From contig NZ_CP109592.1 in assembly GCF_036250675.1 (NCBI RefSeq), positions 4,464,001 to 4,528,000 of the forward strand: DNA of 64,000 bases, in the 5' to 3' direction. Made by a program: the position numbers and the translations under genes. The notes beneath the pieces were generated by a model, which ran no database searches, was not told where the DNA came from, and worked only from the letters and a program-made list of their open reading frames with translations. Shown here piece by piece: positions 8,345 through 19,687 of this stretch (within the stretch, counting starts at the first letter, position 1; every line of letters begins with the position of its first letter). The DNA is from Streptomyces sp. NBC_01689 (GTDB lineage Bacteria > Actinomycetota > Actinomycetes > Streptomycetales > Streptomycetaceae).

Positions 8345-9419
8345 GACGACCACGGAAGGCGCGGACGACACGATCGGGGCACTCTCCCTGGTGCCCAAGG
8401 CCGGGGCCCCGCAGTCCATGAAGGACTTCAAGTCCGACCAGGAGGTGCGCTGGTGCCCCGGCTGCGGGGACTACGCGATCCTGGCCGCCGTCCAGGGCTT
8501 CATGCCCGAACTCGGCCTGGCCAAGGAGAACATCGTCTTCGTCTCGGGCATCGGCTGCTCGTCCCGCTTCCCGTACTACATGAACACGTACGGCATGCAC
8601 TCCATCCACGGCCGCGCGCCCGCCATCGCCACGGGACTCGCCTCCTCGCGCCGTGACCTGAGCGTGTGGGTGGTGACCGGGGACGGCGACGCGCTGTCGA
8701 TCGGCGGCAACCACCTCATCCACGCGCTGCGCCGCAACGTGAACCTGAAGATCCTGCTCTTCAACAACCGGATCTACGGCCTCACCAAGGGCCAGTACTC
8801 GCCCACCTCCGAGGTCGGCAAGATCACCAAGTCGACGCCGATGGGCTCCCTGGACGCGCCCTTCAACCCGGTGTCGCTGGCCATCGGCGCGGAGGCCTCC
8901 TTCGTCGCCCGGACCGTGGACTCCGACCGCAAGCACCTCACCGACGTCCTGCGGCAGGCCGCCGCCCACCCGGGCACGGCGCTGGTCGAGATCTACCAGA
9001 ACTGCAACATCTTCAACGACGGCGCCTTCGAGGTGCTGAAGGACAAGCAGCAGGCCGAGGAGGCGGTCATCCGCCTCGAACACGGACAGCCGATCCGCTT
9101 CGGCACCGACGGCGCCAAGGGTGTCGTACGGGACGCGCTCACCGGTGACCTCAGGGTCGTCGCCGTCACTCCGGAGAACGAGTCCCGGATCCTGGTCCAC
9201 GACGCCCACGCCACGTCGCCGACCACGGCCTTCGCGCTCTCCCGGCTCGCCGATCCGGACACCCTGCACCACACGCCGATCGGCGTCCTGCGCTCCGTGG
9301 ACCGGCCGGTCTACGACACCCAGATGGCCGACCAGCTGGACGCGGCCATCGAGCAGAACGGCAAGGGGGACCTGGCCACGCTGCTCGCCGGCGGGGACAC
9401 CTGGACGGTCGTCGGCTGA
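8337..9419 (+). CDS. korB: 2-oxoglutarate:ferredoxin oxidoreductase, beta (TPP-binding) subunit
   Basis: This 360-aa subunit binds thiamine diphosphate and one [4Fe-4S] cluster. Candidate cluster cysteines are C40 and C43 (RWCPGCGDYAIL), C74 (GIGCSSRF) and C223 (YQNCNIFND). The TPP motif is GDGDALSIGGNH followed by LLFNNRIYGLTKGQYSPTS. The ATG sits inside the korA end, so the subunits are probably made in a fixed ratio. The gene ends 18 bp before the convergent HxlR-type regulator, with a strong shared hairpin between them. Confidence 0.94.
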   Translation: MAETTTEGADDTIGALSLVPKAGAPQSMKDFKSDQEVRWCPGCGDYAILAAVQGFMPELGLAKENIVFVSGIGCSSRFPYYMNTYGMHSIHGRAPAIATGLASSRRDLSVWVVTGDGDALSIGGNHLIHALRRNVNLKILLFNNRIYGLTKGQYSPTSEVGKITKSTPMGSLDAPFNPVSLAIGAEASFVARTVDSDRKHLTDVLRQAAAHPGTALVEIYQNCNIFNDGAFEVLKDKQQAEEAVIRLEHGQPIRFGTDGAKGVVRDALTGDLRVVAVTPENESRILVHDAHATSPTTAFALSRLADPDTLHHTPIGVLRSVDRPVYDTQMADQLDAAIEQNGKGDLATLLAGGDTWTVVG

Positions 9420-9437
9420 CCGGAGGAACTCGGCGGT

Positions 9438-9869
9438 TCAGGAGGCCCGGGCGGCTGACGCCCGGGCCTCGTCGTACCTCCGGCGGGCCTTCTCGACGTC
9501 GTCCATCCGCTCCTCGGTCCAGGCGGCCAGCGCGCGCACCTGCTCGGCGGCCTCGCGGCCGAGTCCGGTGAGCGAGTAGTCCACGCGCGGCGGGATCACG
9601 GGCTTCGCGTCCCGGTGGACCAGGCCGTCGCGCTCCAGCGTCTGGAGGGTCTGGGTGAGCATCTTCTCGCTGACCCGGCCGATCGCCCGGCGCAGCTCGC
9701 TGAAGCGGTGGGGGCGGTCGAGGAGCTGGATCAGGACGAGCACGCCCCAGCGGCTGGTGACGTGCTCCAGGACGAGGCGGTGGGGGCACATCGCCTCGCC
9801 GGTGCCGTACGTGCCGGCCGCCGGCTCACCGGCGGCGGCCCTGCCGAGTGCTGAGGTACTTACCGTCAT
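9438..9869 (-). CDS. HxlR/DUF24-family transcriptional regulator (QorR-like)
   Basis: This 143-aa winged-helix regulator matches the DUF24 pattern: MCPHRLVLEHVTSRWGVLVLIQLL, FSELRRAIGRVSEKMLTQTLQTLERDGLV, and a basic wing ending PRVDYSLTGLG. Its single cysteine, C28, lies at the start of the domain, where QorR/HypR/YodB-type sensors carry their redox-active cysteine. It is divergent from a QorB-like quinone reductase, the arrangement known for qorR-qorB. Direct sensing of quinones or diamide through C28 is therefore likely but inferred. Three GGTAC half-sites lie at its own start and in the shared promoter. Confidence 0.85.
   Translation of the reverse strand: MTVSTSALGRAAAGEPAAGTYGTGEAMCPHRLVLEHVTSRWGVLVLIQLLDRPHRFSELRRAIGRVSEKMLTQTLQTLERDGLVHRDAKPVIPPRVDYSLTGLGREAAEQVRALAAWTEERMDDVEKARRRYDEARASAARAS
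9442..9470. terminator. Hairpin shared by korB and the HxlR-type regulator
   Basis: Perfect 12-bp arms (GAGGCCCGGGCG and its complement) flank a 5-nt loop. The hairpin lies in the last codons of the minus-strand regulator and just past the korB stop, so it can act on both transcripts. It has no T-tract, which is common in Streptomyces. Confidence 0.6.
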
Positions 9870-9896
9870 GCCCGTACCTTACTTCAAAGTGGGTAC
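9855..9896. promoter_or_regulatory. Candidate QorR-type operator between regulator and reductase
   Basis: An imperfect palindrome GTACC-n13-GGTAC spans 9874-9896, with an inner TT-C-AA match. A further GGTACTTAC half-site lies at 9855-9862, next to the regulator start. DUF24 operators are usually AT-containing inverted repeats in the divergent promoter. Confidence 0.5.
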
Positions 9897-9958
9897 TTTC
9901 CCATGGTTAGCGTCGCTCTTAGGGTTAGCGACAGATCACCCCACAAGGAGCTGACCCC

Positions 9959-10813
9959 ATGAGCATCGTCGTCACCGGAGCCACCGGACACCTCGGCCGT
10001 CACGTCGTCGAAGGACTGCTGGAGAGGGTTCCGGCCGACCGGATCACCGCCGTCGTCCGCGACCCGCAGAAGGCCGCGGACCTCGCGGCCCGCGGCGTGC
10101 GGATCGCGGTCGCGGACTACAACGCGCCCGAGACCTTCGACACCGTCTTCGCCGCCGGCGACAAGGTGCTGCTGATCTCCGGCAACGAGTTCGACAAGGG
10201 CCGCGTGCGCCAGCACCAGGTCGTCCTCGACGCCGCCCGGGCCGCCGGGGTCGCGCTCTTCGCCTACACCAGCGCCCCGGGCAGCCTGACGGCCGCCCTC
10301 GCCGACGACCACCGCGACACCGAGCGGGCCATCACCGGCTCCGGCATCACCTACACCCTGCTGCGCAACGGCTGGTACAACGAGAACTACACCGAGAACC
10401 TCGCCCCGGTCCTCGCGCACGGCGCCGTCACCCAGGCCGCCGGGGAGGGCAGGATCGCGCCCGCCGCCCGCGCCGACTACGCGGCCGCCGCCGTGGCCGT
10501 CCTGACCGGCGAGGGCCACGAGAACCAGACCTACGAGCTGAACGGCGACACCGCCTGGGGGTTCGCCGAGTACGCCGCCGAGATCGCGAAGCAGTCCGGC
10601 AAGGAGATCGCCTACCACCCCGTCTCCGTCGAGACCTTCACCGGCATCCTGACCGGCGCCGGCCTGCCCGGGCCGCTCGCCGCGGTCATCGCGGGCGTCG
10701 ACGCGTCCATAGAGAAGGGCGAACTCGCCGCGACCGGCGGCGATCTCTCCCGCCTGACCGGGCGTCCGACCACCCCGATCGCCGAGTCCATCGCGCTCGC
10801 CCTGAAGGGCTGA
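9959..10813 (+). CDS. QorB-like NAD(P)H:quinone oxidoreductase (NmrA/SDR-a type)
   Basis: This 284-aa protein has a Rossmann fold with GATGHLG at residues 7-13, a VVRDPQK loop for NADP discrimination and the QorB-like ending with conserved LRNGWYNENY and ELNGDTAWGFAEYA. Family members reduce quinones with NAD(P)H and protect against electrophiles. An AAGGAG ribosome site lies just before the ATG. Transcription diverges from the QorR-like gene, so induction by quinones or oxidants is expected. It may also act on menaquinone intermediates, but nothing in the sequence shows that. Confidence 0.82.
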   Translation: MSIVVTGATGHLGRHVVEGLLERVPADRITAVVRDPQKAADLAARGVRIAVADYNAPETFDTVFAAGDKVLLISGNEFDKGRVRQHQVVLDAARAAGVALFAYTSAPGSLTAALADDHRDTERAITGSGITYTLLRNGWYNENYTENLAPVLAHGAVTQAAGEGRIAPAARADYAAAAVAVLTGEGHENQTYELNGDTAWGFAEYAAEIAKQSGKEIAYHPVSVETFTGILTGAGLPGPLAAVIAGVDASIEKGELAATGGDLSRLTGRPTTPIAESIALALKG

Positions 10814-10852
10814 CCCCGCCCGGACACCGGCCCGCCGCCCCCGCACCCCCGA

Positions 10853-10886
10853 CTGTCATGACCGTATGGCGATACGGGCATGACAG
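10853..10886. promoter_or_regulatory. 34-bp near-perfect palindrome upstream of the RarD-type gene
   Basis: Arms 10853-10867 (CTGTCATGACCGTAT) and 10872-10886 (ATACGGGCATGACAG) match at 14 of 15 positions around a 4-bp centre. The site is 40 bp past the QorB-like stop and 67 bp before the next start. It may be an operator for an unknown dimeric regulator, or a terminator hairpin for the upstream gene; there is no T-tract. Confidence 0.55.
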
Positions 10887-10952
10887 CCGGGGGTGCGCGG
10901 CGCTACCTTCTTGGAGGCTGCACGGGAGCAGCTGTGCGAGGAGAAAGGGCCG

Positions 10953-12032
10953 GTGGCCGTGCAGCACCAGGCAGGGAGCACAACCGGCTCCGCGAGCTCG
11001 AGGACCGCCGGCGGCGAGCAGCGCATCGGGCTGCTGAACGGTTTCGCCGCGTACGGGATGTGGGGCCTCGTCCCCCTCTTCTGGCCGCTGCTCGAACCCG
11101 CCGGAGCACTGGAGATCCTCGCCCACCGGATGGTGTGGTCCCTCGGCGTGGTCGGTGTCGCGCTGCTCGTGATGCGGCGCTGGGCCTGGCTCGGCGAACT
11201 GCTGCGACAGCCCCGCAAGCTCGGGCTGGTCACCGTCGCGGCGGCCGTGATCACCGTCAACTGGGGCGTCTACATATGGTCCGTGAACAGCGGACACGTG
11301 GTGGAGGCGTCCCTCGGGTACTTCATCAATCCGCTCGTCACCATCGCCATGGGTGTGCTGCTGCTCAAGGAGCGGCTGCGTCCCACGCAGTGGGCGGCCG
11401 TCGGTGTCGGTCTGTGCGCGGTGGTCGTCCTCACCGTCGGGTACGGGCGTCCGCCGTGGATCTCCCTCACGCTCGCGTTCTCGTTCGCCACGTACGGGCT
11501 GGTGAAGAAGAAGGTCAACCTCGGCGGCATCGAGTCGCTCGCCGCCGAGACCGCGGTGCAGTTCGTGCCCGCGCTCGGATATCTGCTGTGGCTCGGGGCG
11601 AGGGGCGACGCGACCTTCGCCACGCACGGCGCCGGGCATGCGGCGCTGCTCGCCGCCACGGGGGTGGTGACCGCGGTGCCGCTGGTCTGTTTCGGCGCGG
11701 CCGCGATCCGGGTTCCGCTGTCCACGCTGGGGCTGCTCCAGTACCTCGCGCCCGTCTTCCAGTTCCTGCTCGGGATCCTGTACTTCCACGAGGCGATGCC
11801 GGCCGAGCGGTGGGCCGGGTTCGCGCTGGTGTGGCTCGCGTTGTCGCTCCTGACGTTCGACGCGCTGCGGACGGCCCGCCGGGGGGCGCTCGCCCTCCGG
11901 GCGCACGGGGGTGTCGCCGACGGAGGTGTCGCCGACGGGGCGCTCGGGGACGGGGCTGTCGCGGGCGCGGGCGGGATCGCCGGGCCTCGGGTGGCCGCGG
12001 ACGGCGTGGCTCCTGCGGACGCCAAGCCGTAA
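10953..12032 (+). CDS. rarD: RarD-type EamA/DMT permease
   Basis: This 359-aa membrane protein has about ten hydrophobic segments and the RarD hallmark near the N-terminus (GLLNGFAAYGMWGLVPLFWPLL, then EILAHRMVWS). The middle has VNWGVYIWSVNSGHVVEASLGYFINPL and the C-terminal half LGLLQYLAPVFQFLLGILYFHE. Substrates of RarD proteins are not firmly known. The last 50 residues are an Ala/Gly-rich tail with GGVADGGVADGALGDG repeats, outside the permease fold. GTG 10953 is chosen because GAGGAG lies 9 nt upstream; a GTG at 10893 is in frame. Confidence 0.85.
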   Translation: MAVQHQAGSTTGSASSRTAGGEQRIGLLNGFAAYGMWGLVPLFWPLLEPAGALEILAHRMVWSLGVVGVALLVMRRWAWLGELLRQPRKLGLVTVAAAVITVNWGVYIWSVNSGHVVEASLGYFINPLVTIAMGVLLLKERLRPTQWAAVGVGLCAVVVLTVGYGRPPWISLTLAFSFATYGLVKKKVNLGGIESLAAETAVQFVPALGYLLWLGARGDATFATHGAGHAALLAATGVVTAVPLVCFGAAAIRVPLSTLGLLQYLAPVFQFLLGILYFHEAMPAERWAGFALVWLALSLLTFDALRTARRGALALRAHGGVADGGVADGALGDGAVAGAGGIAGPRVAADGVAPADAKP

Positions 12033-12086
12033 CGCTGCCGCGGGGGTTCGGCCCCTGCCTGGGGGGCTGTCGCCCCCAGACTCCGG

Positions 12087-12182
12087 CCAAGGGGCTCCGC
12101 CCCCTGGACCCCCGTCGCCCGAAGGGCTCGTCCTCGATCGCCGGACGGGCTGGAACGCCCAGCCCGTCCGGCGATCGAGGAC
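12087..12182. repeat. Dispersed extragenic repeat with perfect 24-bp stem
   Basis: The gap after rarD holds a mosaic (AAGGGGCTCCGCCCCCTGGA, then CGAAGGGCTCGTCCTC) that recurs at 60738-60807. From 12130 to 12182 it forms a perfect hairpin: 24-bp arms (12130-12153 and 12159-12182) around a 5-nt loop. The core GCCGGACGGGC is a common Streptomyces extragenic repeat. It probably also terminates rarD transcription. Confidence 0.7.
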
Positions 12183-12293
12183 ACGGCCCTTGAGGCCGGA
12201 GCAAGGGTCCGAGGCGGCGGGGGCGAAGAAAAGGGCGGAGGCGTGCGGCGGGCTCGTTGCCTCGCGGTGGGCGCAACCACTATGAGTGGCTCC

Positions 12294-15455
<3,162 letters not shown>

Positions 15456-15862
15456 CGGTTCCTCACTCGGGGTGTTCAGGGGAGGACGATCGGGCGGGGA
15501 CGGACGCGGGAGAACGGCGCCACGGGCCGTCCGGTCCACGGGACCGGTCCCCAGCCGCGTACGACCGAGGCCGCGATGCCCTCGTACGCATCCTCGCCTC
15601 CCTCCTGCGGGCCGTGCCCGGTGGGTACGGCCGCCGGCACCGGTACCGGCGGCCGAGGCCGTCGTGCGGCGGTGTGCCGCGGGCCCGTCGGGCGTGGTAC
15701 CGGCTCAGCCTGCCCACCAGTCTCCCGGTTCGCGTCCGGTCCTCGCGTCACCATGGCGTCACAGGCTCGTTCCAGGAACCCGTTCCCCGCTGCTTAACCT
15801 GTCGGGGCGCCGTGAACTCCGGCGCGTCACGACCGGTGCGCCGATGACGGAGGAGACTGGCG
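15456..15862. other. Divergent intergenic region without recognised gene
   Basis: This gap lies between the TPR-like gene and the P-loop-like gene. It is GC-rich with short open frames on both strands, none with family resemblance. The plus-strand gene has a clear GGAGGA site at its end. No operator was recognised. Confidence 0.4.
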
Positions 15863-16387
15863 ATGGGGATCGCGCGGCAAGGGCCGGAGGGGCCCGAGAT
15901 CTGGATCCGCGGACCGGTGGGCGAGGAGTCGCCGCCGTGGCCCGGACACGGACCGGTCCTCGCGCGAGCGCGGCGGTTCGCCTGGGTCGCCACCCACGGC
16001 GGGGCCGGCACCTCCACCCTCGCGACGGTCTTCGGCGGCGTGGACGCGGGCCGCGACTGGCCGCGGTCCGAGCCCGGCGCGTCGTGGTCGGTCTTCCTCG
16101 TGGGGCGCACGCACGCGGCGGGGCTGGACGCCGTCTCGTACACCCTGGACATCTTCCGCCGGGGCGAGGCGCCGCCGGGGCTCGACCTCGAGGCCGTGGT
16201 CCTGGTGGCGGACGCGCCCGGCCGGCTGCCCCGTCCGCTCGCCCAGGGGGTCAAGGCGCTGAGCTCGGTCGTCGACGTCCACGAGGTGCCGTGGGTACCG
16301 GCCTGGCGGATCGGCGACCTCGGGTCCGGGGTGCCGCGCGAGAGCGCCGCGCTGGCCCGGCTGACCGCGTCCGCGCGGCACGCCTGA
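15863..16387 (+). CDS. ParA-like protein with degenerate P-loop, unknown function
   Basis: This 174-aa protein is predicted cytoplasmic. Residues 40-58 (AWVATHGGAGTSTLATVFG) copy the start of a ParA/SIMIBI ATPase (beta strand, KGGxGKT loop, helix), but the invariant Lys position is Thr50, so nucleotide hydrolysis is unlikely. Later parts keep the fold: DAVSYTLDIF, LEAVVLVADAPGRLPRPL and VPWVPAWRIG, like the DxPG and switch strands. GGAGGA seven bases before the ATG supports the start. I recall similar uncharacterised Streptomyces proteins but cannot name a firm family. The TPR-like gene is divergent from it, and an ABC transporter operon converges from the right. Confidence 0.65.
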   Translation: MGIARQGPEGPEIWIRGPVGEESPPWPGHGPVLARARRFAWVATHGGAGTSTLATVFGGVDAGRDWPRSEPGASWSVFLVGRTHAAGLDAVSYTLDIFRRGEAPPGLDLEAVVLVADAPGRLPRPLAQGVKALSSVVDVHEVPWVPAWRIGDLGSGVPRESAALARLTASARHA

Positions 16388-16405
16388 AACCCACCGCAGC
16401 GGCCA

Positions 16406-17419
16406 CTACGCGGTGATGTCCTTCGCCGAGAACCGCGCCCAGGCGGCCGAGCCGAACACCACGGCGTACAGGCCCTGGAGGCCGAGGTTGCGGACGATGT
16501 CGTCCCAGTAGACCGGGTCGCGCATGAGGTCGGCGAAGGACAGCCAGTAGTGGGAGAAGAAGTACGGCTGGAGGGCGTGCAACTGGGGGATCTGGTCGAG
16601 GATCTGGACGGTGATGAGGAGTCCGACGGTCGTCGCCATCGCCGCGATGCCGCTGTTCGTCAGCGTCGAGACGAACAGGCCGAGGGCCGCCACGCCGATC
16701 AGTGAGGCGGCGACGACCAGCGCGATGAGGAACGCCCGGCCGAGCCCCTCGCCCAGGCTGATCCGGGTCCCGGAGATCGTCGTCAGCTCGCCCAGCGGGA
16801 AGAGGAGCGCACCCACCGCGAGCGCCGAGACCGCCACCACCACCGTCGCGACCACGCAGAACGCCATCGTGGTCGCGTACTTGGTGAGCAGCAGCCGGGT
16901 CCGGCCCGCGGGGGCGACGAGGAGATAGCGCAGGGTCCCGGCGTTCGCCTCGCCCGCCAGCGCGTCGCCCGCGACGACACCGATCGCCATCGGCAGGAAG
17001 AACGGCAGCGTCGCGGCGAGCGCCGTGAAGACCAGGAACAGCCCGTTGTTGGTGACCTGCGCGATGAACGCCGGTCCCCCGCCGCCCTCGCCGCCGGCCG
17101 ACGAGCCGTCCCGCGTCTCGATCCTGATGGCGACCCCGATGAGGACCGGTACGGCCGCGAGGACGCCCAGCAGCGCGAGAGTCCGCCAGCGCCTGAAGGT
17201 CGTGAGGAGTTCGCTGCCCAGCAGCCCGAACGTCCACAGCACGCGGGGGGTCCGCACGGCCGCCGTGCCGCTTCCCGGGACCTGCGCTCCGCCGGTCGGC
17301 CCGGGCGGCGCCCCACCGCTCCGTACGAGCGCCGTCGCCCCGCGCCGCCCGGCCGGCGCCCCGTGGCCCTGTCCGGCCCGGACGCCGTCCGGCTCGGCCG
17401 GTCCGTCAGCCCGCGACAT
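16406..17419 (-). CDS. ABC-2 type transporter permease
   Basis: This 337-aa protein has a disordered Gly/Pro-rich N-terminus (to about 60) and then six membrane segments: about 80-98, 135-160, 180-215, 230-255, 260-280 and near the C-terminus. Motifs such as GVVAGDALAGEANAGTLRYLLVAPAGRTRLLLTKY are typical of ABC-2 permeases, where the loop after helix 2 contacts the ATPase. Its start overlaps the ATPase stop by 14 bp, so the two form one exporter. The substrate is unknown; the LolA-like gene upstream in the operon suggests a lipid, lipoprotein or envelope component. Confidence 0.9.
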   Translation of the reverse strand: MSRADGPAEPDGVRAGQGHGAPAGRRGATALVRSGGAPPGPTGGAQVPGSGTAAVRTPRVLWTFGLLGSELLTTFRRWRTLALLGVLAAVPVLIGVAIRIETRDGSSAGGEGGGGPAFIAQVTNNGLFLVFTALAATLPFFLPMAIGVVAGDALAGEANAGTLRYLLVAPAGRTRLLLTKYATTMAFCVVATVVVAVSALAVGALLFPLGELTTISGTRISLGEGLGRAFLIALVVAASLIGVAALGLFVSTLTNSGIAAMATTVGLLITVQILDQIPQLHALQPYFFSHYWLSFADLMRDPVYWDDIVRNLGLQGLYAVVFGSAAWARFSAKDITA

Positions 17420-18377
17420 CGAAGCCCTCCCCCGTCAGTGCCAGGAACGCGTCCTCCAGCGAGGCCCGTTCCACCCCGAAGCCGCGCACCCGGACGCCCG
17501 CCGTGACCAGCGCGGCGTTCAGTTCGGCGAGTTCGCGGTCCCGGTCCGGCGGCTCGGCGGTCACACCCGTCTCGGTCACCACCACGTCCCCGACCCCCTG
17601 TTCCTTCAGGACACGTGCCGCGTCCCCGGGATCGGGCGTGGTCACCACGAGGCGGCCCCGCGCGCCGGCCGCGAGATCGGCCACCGCGCCCTGCGTGATC
17701 AGTCTCCCCTGGGCCATCACGGCCGCATGCGTACACACCTGTTCGATCTCGTCGAGCAGATGTGAGGAGAGGAAGACGGTCGTGCCGTCCGAGGCCAGTT
17801 CCCGCACGAGGGAGCGGATCTCCCGCATGCCCTGGGGGTCGAGGCCGTTGGTCGGCTCGTCCAGGACCAACAGCCGGCGGGGCTGGAGGAGCGCTGCCGC
17901 GAGCCCGAGCCGCTGCTTCATGCCGAGCGAGTACGCCTTGGCCTTCTTGCCCGCGGCGGCGGTGAGTCCGACCCGGTCGAGGGCGGCCGCGACTCGTGCG
18001 CGCCGGGTGCGCGGGTCGGCGGTCGGATCGGCGGCGTCGTACCGCAGGAGGTTGTCGCGGCCGGAGAGGAAGCCGTACAGGGCGGGACCCTCGATGAGGG
18101 CGCCCACCTGCGGGAGGACGGTGCGCGCGGCGCGTGGCATGGGCCGGCCCAGGACGCGCGCCGTGCCCGAGGTCGGCTCGATCAGGCCCATCAGCATGCG
18201 GATGGTGGTGGTCTTGCCCGAGCCGTTCGGTCCGAGGAAGCCGAAGACGCTGCCCGCCGGGACGGTCAGGTCGAGACCGTCGACGGCGAGCTGCCCGCCG
18301 CGGTAGCGCTTGGTGAGCGCACGGGTGGCGATCACCGTGTCCACCATGTCCGGTTCCGCGGCGGACAGTTCCTCCAT
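17406..18377 (-). CDS. ABC transporter ATP-binding protein
   Basis: This 323-aa ABC ATPase has Walker A GPNGSGKTT (49-57), a Q-loop near VLPQVGALIE, signature YSLGMKQRL (149-157), Walker B LLVLDEPTNGLD (169-180) and H-loop SSHLLDE. The C-terminal 100 residues are the extra domain seen in ABC-2 exporter ATPases, ending VERASLEDAFLALTG. A GAGG site lies six bases before the ATG. It follows the LolA-like gene by 32 bp and overlaps the permease gene. Confidence 0.93.
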   Translation of the reverse strand: MEELSAAEPDMVDTVIATRALTKRYRGGQLAVDGLDLTVPAGSVFGFLGPNGSGKTTTIRMLMGLIEPTSGTARVLGRPMPRAARTVLPQVGALIEGPALYGFLSGRDNLLRYDAADPTADPRTRRARVAAALDRVGLTAAAGKKAKAYSLGMKQRLGLAAALLQPRRLLVLDEPTNGLDPQGMREIRSLVRELASDGTTVFLSSHLLDEIEQVCTHAAVMAQGRLITQGAVADLAAGARGRLVVTTPDPGDAARVLKEQGVGDVVVTETGVTAEPPDRDRELAELNAALVTAGVRVRGFGVERASLEDAFLALTGEGFDVAG

Positions 18378-18409
18378 GGGCTCCCTCGATTCGAGCTTCG
18401 CCGGCGCGT

Positions 18410-19687
18410 CTACTGGGCCGCGTCGGCCGCCTTCACCAGCGCGGACTTGGTGACGGCGCCCGCGTACACCTTGCCGTCGTCCGTGACCAGCGCGTTGATC
18501 AGGCGGGTCGAGAAGACCGTGCCCGAGCCGAACTTGCCGGAGACGTGGTCGCCCAGCGAGTTCAGGAACCCGGAGAAGGGGCCCTCGCCGGACGCGGAGC
18601 CGGAGGGCACGCCCTGGCCGCCGGTGTCGAACTCGACGATCGAGCTCCAGCCCTCACCGATGGTCTTCCCGCCGCCGAGGCCCTTGCCGAGGTCCCCACC
18701 GGGCTTCGGGGAGGCCCCCGGGAGCTTGCCGTGCCCGCTCCCGTCGTGGTCCGTGCCCTTGTCCGCGTGCTTGCCGAGGTCCTTGCCCAGCTCGTCGCCC
18801 TCGGTGACCTTCGCACCCTTCGGCGGGGTGAAGTCGAAGGTCGAGGCGGCCGGCCTGGAGAAGTCGACCTTGGTGAAGCCCGCGTCCACGACGGCCGCGC
18901 CGCCGCTCGCCGGTGTCAGCGTGAACTTCAGCGGCACGCCGGTCTTCGCGTCCACCGCCACGCTGATCGCGCCGACCGTGGACCCGGACTGCCGGGGCTT
19001 GACGACCAGCTTGTAGGCGTCCCGGCCCGCGACCTGAGCGGTGCCGTCGACGGTCACGGAGGTCGTGTCGTCGACGGCCTTCAGTGCCTCGTCGGCGAGC
19101 TCCTTGGGCGTGCCGGGGACGTCCTCGGGCGCCGCTCCCCGCCGCTCGCCGGAGGCGGCCGCCGTCGAGTGGTACACCGCATTCGACTTGCTGTCGTACG
19201 CCCATACGTCCTTGCCGTTGCGGATGACGCTGTACTCGGCGGCGTTCTCCAGCAGCGAGACCTTGCCCTTGTCCGGGCCGTCGGCCGCGACGCGCAGGGT
19301 GTGCGTGCCGGAGGCCAGCTCCATGAGCTTGGACTGCGGGTCGGCGGAGGAGCCGCCGTCACCCCGGGCGGCGCCGGACATCAGGCTGTTCTCCAGGCCG
19401 CCCAGGTCGGGCAGTCCGAGGTCGGCGGTGATCTTGACCGTGCCGGAGAGCTGCTGGACGTCGGACGCCGCGATCTTCTCGACGAGCTGCTGCGCGGTGA
19501 TCTTCGGCAGGCTGGGGTCACCGGAGTCGGCGAGCGCCGGGACGAGCCCGATGGTCGCCGCCGCCACCCCCACCACCGCGACCGGGACGACGTACCGCGT
19601 GGCCCTGCGGCGGCCGGCGCGCGTGTCGTCGGCCTCGTCGCGCAGCCCTTCCGCTCCGGCGTTCCTGTCGGATTCGTTCGGTGCCAT
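18410..19687 (-). CDS. LolA-like (DUF2092-type) membrane-anchored exported protein
   Basis: This 425-aa protein has a charged cytoplasmic start, one hydrophobic segment (about 37-58, RYVVPVAVVGVAAATIGLVPALA) and a large outside domain. That domain resembles the LolA/LppX beta-sheet fold (QQLVEKIAASDVQQLSGTVKI, NAAEYSVIRNGKDVWAYDSKSNAVYHS, DAYKLVVKPR, VDAKTGVPLKFTL). A Gly/Lys-rich insert with GKDLGKHADKGTDHDGSGHGK (split by acidic residues) separates it from a C-terminal part with VFSTRLINALVTDDGKVYAGAV. Such proteins can carry lipids. The start is the ATG at 19685-19687, with GGAGGT upstream. It heads an operon with an ABC exporter, a combination recalling lipoprotein or lipid transport, here in a monoderm. 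Confidence 0.75.
   Translation of the reverse strand: MAPNESDRNAGAEGLRDEADDTRAGRRRATRYVVPVAVVGVAAATIGLVPALADSGDPSLPKITAQQLVEKIAASDVQQLSGTVKITADLGLPDLGGLENSLMSGAARGDGGSSADPQSKLMELASGTHTLRVAADGPDKGKVSLLENAAEYSVIRNGKDVWAYDSKSNAVYHSTAAASGERRGAAPEDVPGTPKELADEALKAVDDTTSVTVDGTAQVAGRDAYKLVVKPRQSGSTVGAISVAVDAKTGVPLKFTLTPASGGAAVVDAGFTKVDFSRPAASTFDFTPPKGAKVTEGDELGKDLGKHADKGTDHDGSGHGKLPGASPKPGGDLGKGLGGGKTIGEGWSSIVEFDTGGQGVPSGSASGEGPFSGFLNSLGDHVSGKFGSGTVFSTRLINALVTDDGKVYAGAVTKSALVKAADAAQ

Noticed and set aside
6410..8431. Long minus-strand open frame opposite korA
   Set aside because: Shadow of the strongly conserved korA reading frame.
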